From positions 62,001 through 126,000 of the forward strand of contig WWBZ02000051.1 in assembly GCA_011503125.2 (NCBI GenBank): 64,000 nt of DNA. The letters run 5' to 3'. Position 1 is the first letter of the stretch. Every line of letters begins with the position of its first letter. The position numbers were made by a program, and so were the translations under genes. This document shows, in pieces, positions 59,501 to 64,000 of the stretch. Source of the stretch: Botryosphaeria dothidea. Lineage: Eukaryota; Ascomycota; Dothideomycetes; Botryosphaeriales; Botryosphaeriaceae. The notes beneath the pieces were generated by a model. It saw only the letters and a program-made list of their open reading frames with translations. It was not told the DNA's origin and searched no databases.

Positions 59501-60287
59501 GGTCGGAGTGATGCGCTTACATGACGATACGTTAAACTGCTGATACGCAAATTCTGCTGTTGTTCCGTTGGGATAGGGAAGGTTGTACTTGTTGATACCA
59601 TAGACTCTTGATAGGGCACGTGAGTCGACGCCAGAGGGTTTGAAGGAGGTAGTGTTGGCGTTCCCAAACCTAGTGGAGGCGACAATGTCTCGAGAATCAT
59701 TTTCGACGGTTGTGCTCTGCAAGACAAAAAGGCCGGTGCTAAGAATGGTGATGACTTTCAGAACAACAGCTCCTCCAACAGCCACCGCTACACTGCAGGT
59801 CCCCGGGGTCTTCAGAGAGCGGACAAAAGACTCGACATTGATAGGAGAGACGAAATCCAAGAGGAGGCTCCGTGTGGCTGGTTCGCTGTGCTGAGACATG
59901 GTCTTCCAGGGACCGAGCTGTTTCGATCTATACTCCACTTGGCCCCAGCATGCCGCGATGACGGTGAACACTGCCCATTAGTCAGTCGACAGAATTCGTA
60001 GAAGATTGACCAAGGAGGCACTGACCAGCCGTCGGACCATAAGTCCATAGCAGATAGTTGCTTTGACTTGCTGCAGATAAGCCTTGGTGAGATCGCGAAT
60101 ACGAGAACAAAACCGCGAGAATGACGATGAGTACGATGTGGAGCACAACAAATGAGAGTAGAACTCCCTTCCGAAGGAAAAATGGCGTCCAAAGCCTGGC
60201 TTTCCCATCTTTGATGGGAGATCCAGTCTCCACTCGCTCCGAGTGTTTAGGGCTCGAAGCACTCCTCGAAGTTGAGGACGCCGACAT
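56553..60287 (-). CDS. Large DUF3433-domain membrane protein
   Basis: Three exons: 60026-60287, 59521-59970 and 56553-59410, giving 1189 residues. Introns are 55 and 110 bases; the second acceptor must be at 59411 to hold frame. Two DUF3433 units are visible. The first is LWTPFFLRKGVLLSFVVLHI with QSNYLLWTYGPTAVFTVIAA (residues ~30-110). The second is WYRPFAVTLPAKILVIGVPI with YAYTYVPTTVLVAIGLLFAS (residues ~590-690). Each contributes paired helices; further helices flank two long lumenal/extracellular stretches full of Asn-x-Ser/Thr sequons. Fungal DUF3433 proteins are multipass, often annotated as surface or spore-related; function unknown. The C-terminal region ends with helices LEGLLAGLVVCAAATCAALD and a cytosolic tail. 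ATG 60287 begins the first unit's leader. Confidence 0.9.
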
Positions 60288-61847
60288 GTCGAGGTAAAGT
60301 CAGCCCAAAGGCCTGAGTAAAGCGAAGCAAAGCTAAGCGGCGGCAAGAAAACGGGGCGAAATAGAGTTAAAGCTTCCTCTCAGCGCCGATCTGGAGCAAA
60401 CGGTCGCCTGGAATTGGCCCCCGATTCGTGATGCGGCGTGCATCCGCCAGAAGTGGCACAGCAAAGGCAGTGCGCGATCCCAGCGTGATGATCGCAGGAC
60501 GCCATAGGATTGCTGACTTTCTTGTCGAATCAGAACACTGCTCGTGACGCTTCGGCGGCTAAAGATACATGAAAAGGCGACTAATTATAGCCATGAAACT
60601 CGAATTCGGGGCCAAAGTGCACACTGCAGCACCGCCCGATGCACATCTTTCAATAAAGGCTCGCCCACCAAAATGCGAAATATGTATTATACGAGAGATG
60701 CTGCCGGGTCATTATACTGCAGCCTCAGGCCCGGGCAATGCAGCATCGTTCAGGTCATAAAATGTCAAATTATCCAAATACTCAGACATACTGATGGTTG
60801 CATGGATCCAAGGCTACGGTGAGGCAACACTGGCCTGCGACGCACATACGAAATGAAGGCAGCAGCGTAGATCTTGGCAAATTGTAGCTCCCGTCCCCCA
60901 CAGCCTCCGAGGCCGGCGCTGATCTTTCCTCTACAATGAGTGATCATCCAGGCGTTGCAAAAACATTTGCGCCGTGCACACCCTGGCAGATGTCAGTTTT
61001 GAACGGCCTTCCATTGGTTTATCTGACGCAGCCTCGTTAATTCGGGCGGGGATGCGGAGACGTTTCCATCGTGTCTTGACCGTCCGATCTCAGGCATTTT
61101 TCAACAGACAGAGGAGCATCGCAACCGACAGATGGCGTCAAATGCAATATTCTCCCAGAAGACCGGATCCAAAATATTTTATGGGGAGTCGACGCGTTCG
61201 CCTTTGATCTCCAGAAATGTAAGACACTTGCGTCCGGACGAATGCTTCGACTCCCCATAGAGTTCTGTGTATTGAAAGCCGTCGAAGTTACTCGTAGGCT
61301 GCCGTACCTCCTTGGCTCTCGGAATGCACCTCGAAGTGATACGTAGAGTAGCCATGGGTAACGAGGCCTAGGGAAGTGATCTCACGAACAGATGCAATCA
61401 AAGATAAAATCGTGGCTTCAAACTCGGAAAAGCTTTGTAATGGCGGGCTTCGCCAATAAGGCACCGCAAAGCACGCCACGAAGCATGTCATTATTCAGTC
61501 GAATTTCATGATCCGCGGAGCGGTCTGCACAGGGCTTACCACGGAGCCGCCGTTCCGTTCAGATCTCGCATCTCCCAGCTGTCGGCCGGACTACAACACG
61601 CCCGAACCCTGATCCATACACCGTCACTTTCTTCAAAATCTCCATTGATTCAAGACGATCGCTCCCCACGCCGCCTCGGCAAACTTTCCCTTCCCACCCT
61701 GTACCTGGCAGAGCGAGCCGCCCGCGATTTTCCCGACGGCCCCCACAACCCTGAAATTTTCTTCACGAAGCCCAAAACGTCTCACCAGCCCAAAGTCGAA
61801 GCAACAGAAAAAAGGGCAAAAAGGTAGTCAAGCAGCAAAAGAAATCG
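60288..61847. other. Spacer between the DUF3433 gene and tRNA-Asn
   Basis: 1.56 kb: DUF3433 promoter region and unknown sequence. An imperfect inverted repeat sits at 61179-61260. No coding gene is supported. Confidence 0.35.
61179..61260. repeat. Imperfect inverted repeat / potential stem-loop
   Basis: ATGGGGAGTCGA at 61181-61192 is the exact reverse complement of 61247-61258. The match continues inward to about 20 of 23 positions, with a ~35-base loop. It could fold as a hairpin or be a remnant of a small inverted-repeat element. Confidence 0.6.
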
Positions 61848-61951
61848 CTCCCCCGGACAGGCTTGAACTGTCAACCTCCTGATTGCTACCGGAGTCACTG
61901 AAGACCTCCTTTTTAACAGTCAGACGCGCTAGCCAATTGCGCCACGGAGGA
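61848..61951 (-). tRNA. tRNA-Asn (GTT) with a 30-base intron
   Basis: The cloverleaf folds by eye. Acceptor arm TCCTCCG pairs CGGGGGA (one G-T); D stem GCGC/GCGC; anticodon stem TCTGA/TCAGG; T stem GACAG/CTGTC with loop TTCAAGC; discriminator G. The anticodon loop CTGTTA-A has GTT at positions 34-36, so it carries asparagine. A 30-base intron (61884-61913) sits after position 37, the canonical site, and itself can form a short hairpin (GGAG and CTCC arms). The mature length is 74 bases. No CCA is encoded, as expected in a nucleus. The anticodon assignment depends on hand folding. Confidence 0.93.
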
Positions 61952-62410
61952 GATGACTGTCTCTCTTTGAGTCCAACTGCTGTTGGAGTGGCTGTTGATG
62001 GAGGTGGCTGGGGGTGTTGCTAATATGAAGTGTAATGCTGTTTTGACGCTGAAGGGTGAATGATGGGGGAGGCGGCATATCAACCCAGCAAAGGGCAGAG
62101 AGATGCAGACGGGTTTGAAAACATGCACCACGGCTTGTGGGCGCTGCGTGGGGGACAATGCGCTTCGTCCTGACGAACTCCTGGTGAGGTACCACCTGGA
62201 CTGCCAGGAACTTGCACAATATCGCATCATTTATCAGACCATGTTGCGCGACATGTAAATCATGTCCTCAGATGCCAGTAGGCGGTATGCACTACGTTTA
62301 TTTGTGCTGTACAAGTTTTCCATTTTGCTATTGCAGCTTGATAGCTATTACCATTAGCGGGAGAGAGAAGCTCTCAGCGCAACGAGTGGTAGACAATATT
62401 GTCTAAACCT
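61952..62410. other. Spacer between tRNA-Asn and the carboxypeptidase gene
   Basis: 459 bases, upstream of the tRNA gene and downstream of the carboxypeptidase stop. Nothing recognisable. Confidence 0.4.
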
Positions 62411-64000
62411 CTAAGCATTCCACTCCGTGCCCGTAGCATCCCTCTTCAGGGTCGCCGACGAATTACCAGCAATGGTGATACCGTCGTTGTACCCGCCGGG
62501 CTGGGTGGTAAAGTCGCTAACTTCACCCAAACTCGAAATGCGGCCGAGCAGGAGTTCGATGCTGCGGTAGCCCGCACCAGGAGTGTATCCAGGCAGCTCG
62601 TGGCCAGCCAGCTGTGTCTGGTAGAAGGTCAGGCCGCGCTCGCTGCCCCAGGAGCCGAGGAGGCCGGCGCCGGACACGGAACCACCATTATACTAAAATG
62701 AACCCATGTCAACAGATTTCTACACATAATTGACGAGAGAAAACGAACCTCAGGGTGGTAAGGACTGAAGAATGGCTTTCCTGGGTACTCCTGCAATCCC
62801 TGGGCACCGTTCCAGGTCAGGTTCTGAAGAGCGAGCAAAGTTCCGTTGGTGGAGAGGATGTAATCGAGGTTTCCGGAGCCGATGATGACGTTGTTCGTAC
62901 GCTCAATAACGTTCTGCAGCGTGCCGTCCAGAGCCGGGCCGGGCGACTGGTCGCCCTGGCCGACGAAGACGTTGATGTCGGTGCACTGGGCCCAGTCGGT
63001 GCCGACGGGGGCGTTGATGGCGGCCTGGACGTCGGTGCGGTTGAAGTAGACCTCGAGGCCCGGCGGCTTGTAGTCGCCCGAGTTTACGATGCCGAGGACG
63101 GAGTAGGGGTGCGGGCAGGTCTCGGTGATGTGGTAGATGTTGAAGCACGGGTTGACCTCGAGCGCGGCCGCGTAGACGTCGTCCCACAGGTCGCAAGCCG
63201 CAGCCGACTCGTCCAGGTACGGGTCCGGCAGCGTGGGGAAGGACTCTTGCGGCGGGGGGAAGGTCAGGTAGGTCTCCAGGTAGGAGGTGTAGTTGCACTT
63301 CTCGGCGCGGTCCTTGATGTCCTTGGTGAAGGTCTCGTTGAGGAAGAACAGGTTGGACCAGAAGTCGACGTACTGGGGGACGATGACTGGTTTGTGCGTT
63401 AGAACACTTGAAATGCAGAATCCATAAGGAGTGCTCACCCTCTTGCTGCAGGACTTCGTCACCAATAATGGGGTCGTTGATGGCAATGCCGGCGAGGTTG
63501 TAGTAGTCGGTGTCATTCCTGTTTAGGAACTCGTTCGCGACATACGGCACGTAAAAGCCGGCATAACTCTCGCCGGTGATATAGACTTTGCTGTTGTGGG
63601 CATCGAAGGTGTCCACGAAAGACTTGTAGAATCCAGCAAATTCCTTGGCCAATTCGAGCTCGTTGGAGATGTCTGGTGTGCCCTGCGAGAAACCAACACC
63701 AACGGGTTGCCTGCAGACCAATCAACACAAGCACATCAGACGATTCTGGCGAAACTTACTCAACCCAAAGCATATTGGTGAGGTTAACCCAAGTGTAGGG
63801 ATTCTGCACGGGGGCATACGTGCCGGCCTCCCAGGTGAACGGACCGTTCTCCGTCAACAGACCGCTCAGAGAACTGCATCCGGGACCACCGTTGAACCTG
63901 CATCATGTGAGCATTTCAAGGTAGGAACCAAGCAACAATCGGCGCGATTTACCAGATGGTGATCTCATCGGTGGCATTGGGATTCGTGGACGGGAAGAAC
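62411..64000 (-). CDS. Serine carboxypeptidase (peptidase S10), N-terminus outside window
   Basis: Exons in order on the minus strand: 63953-64000 (continues beyond the window), 63760-63897, 63439-63710, 62749-63386 and 62411-62692. Introns are 49-56 bases. The family motifs are in the right order. [11 protein letters not shown] (oxyanion region) spans the first visible splice. [13 protein letters not shown] spans the next. The nucleophile Ser is in [14 protein letters not shown]. The catalytic Asp is in [13 protein letters not shown] and the catalytic His in [12 protein letters not shown]. The enzyme removes C-terminal residues at acid pH in the vacuole or after secretion. Several N-glycosylation sequons are present. 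The signal peptide and propeptide lie beyond position 64000, so vacuolar or secreted cannot be decided. The gene is about 0.5 kb from tRNA-Asn. Confidence 0.93.

Noticed and set aside
54790..60287. Idea of a biosynthetic cluster around the rhodopsin-like and DUF3433 genes
   Set aside because: No synthase, P450 or other tailoring enzyme lies nearby; rhodopsin-like proteins are common outside clusters.

Overview
This window is nuclear DNA of a filamentous ascomycete (Pezizomycotina). The genes are split by short GT-AG introns of about 43-68 bases. The protein set is typical of moulds: exomer subunit Chs5, peroxisomal malate synthase ending in SKL, a Zn2Cys6 regulator, a ferric reductase, Mpv17, a DUF3433 protein, a rhodopsin-like membrane protein and an RTA1 relative. 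A Dothideomycete is my guess, not a demonstrated placement. Exon joins below were worked out by hand from splice sites, reading phase and continuity of family motifs.

Layout. 1-1409 (-) holds most of a membrane-anchored GH16 enzyme. 4334-5713 (+) is a J-domain protein with a disordered repeat region. 6218-7465 (+) is a broken RTA1-like gene that converges on an NmrA/isoflavone-reductase-like gene (7480-8500, -). Malate synthase (9248-11146, -) follows, then a membrane-anchored aspartic-protease-like protein without the first catalytic Asp (12950-14660, -). 17621-19027 and 19922-22273 (+) are tandem, diverged copies of a secreted Ser/Thr-rich protein with the same intron position. 25677-26459 (-) is an unknown acidic, Thr-tract protein. 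29178-31603 (-) is a ferric reductase with GATA motifs upstream. 32919-34730 (-) is mitochondrial 2-methylcitrate dehydratase, divergent from a Zn2Cys6 regulator (36550-39176, +). A small EutQ-type cupin (41768-42247, +), CHS5 (43250-44600, -), V-ATPase subunit E (45068-45885, -) and a divergent NIPA-type Mg transporter (46479-48432, +) follow. 49628-51449 (-) is a decayed phosphotransferase (APH/AIM9-like) gene. The right end has Mpv17/PMP22 (52840-53541, +), a rhodopsin-like membrane protein (54790-56119, +), a large DUF3433 protein (56553-60287, -), an intron-bearing tRNA-Asn (61848-61951, -) and a serine carboxypeptidase cut by the window end (62411-64000, -).

How the genes work together. 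Most are housekeeping genes without operon-like logic, and I see no biosynthetic cluster. Malate synthase (glyoxylate cycle) and methylcitrate dehydratase (propionyl-CoA disposal) both serve growth on C2/C3 carbon but are not adjacent. Several products act at the cell surface or in its trafficking: GH16, the aspartic-protease-like protein, the Ser/Thr-rich pair and Chs5. The most unusual items are the tandem Ser/Thr-rich pair, the two pseudogenes (both missing their key motifs or frame, one with a RIP-compatible nonsense change), and the pseudo-protease. Large gene-free stretches (1410-4333, 14661-17620, 22274-25676, 26460-29177, 39177-41767) show no convincing genes by eye.
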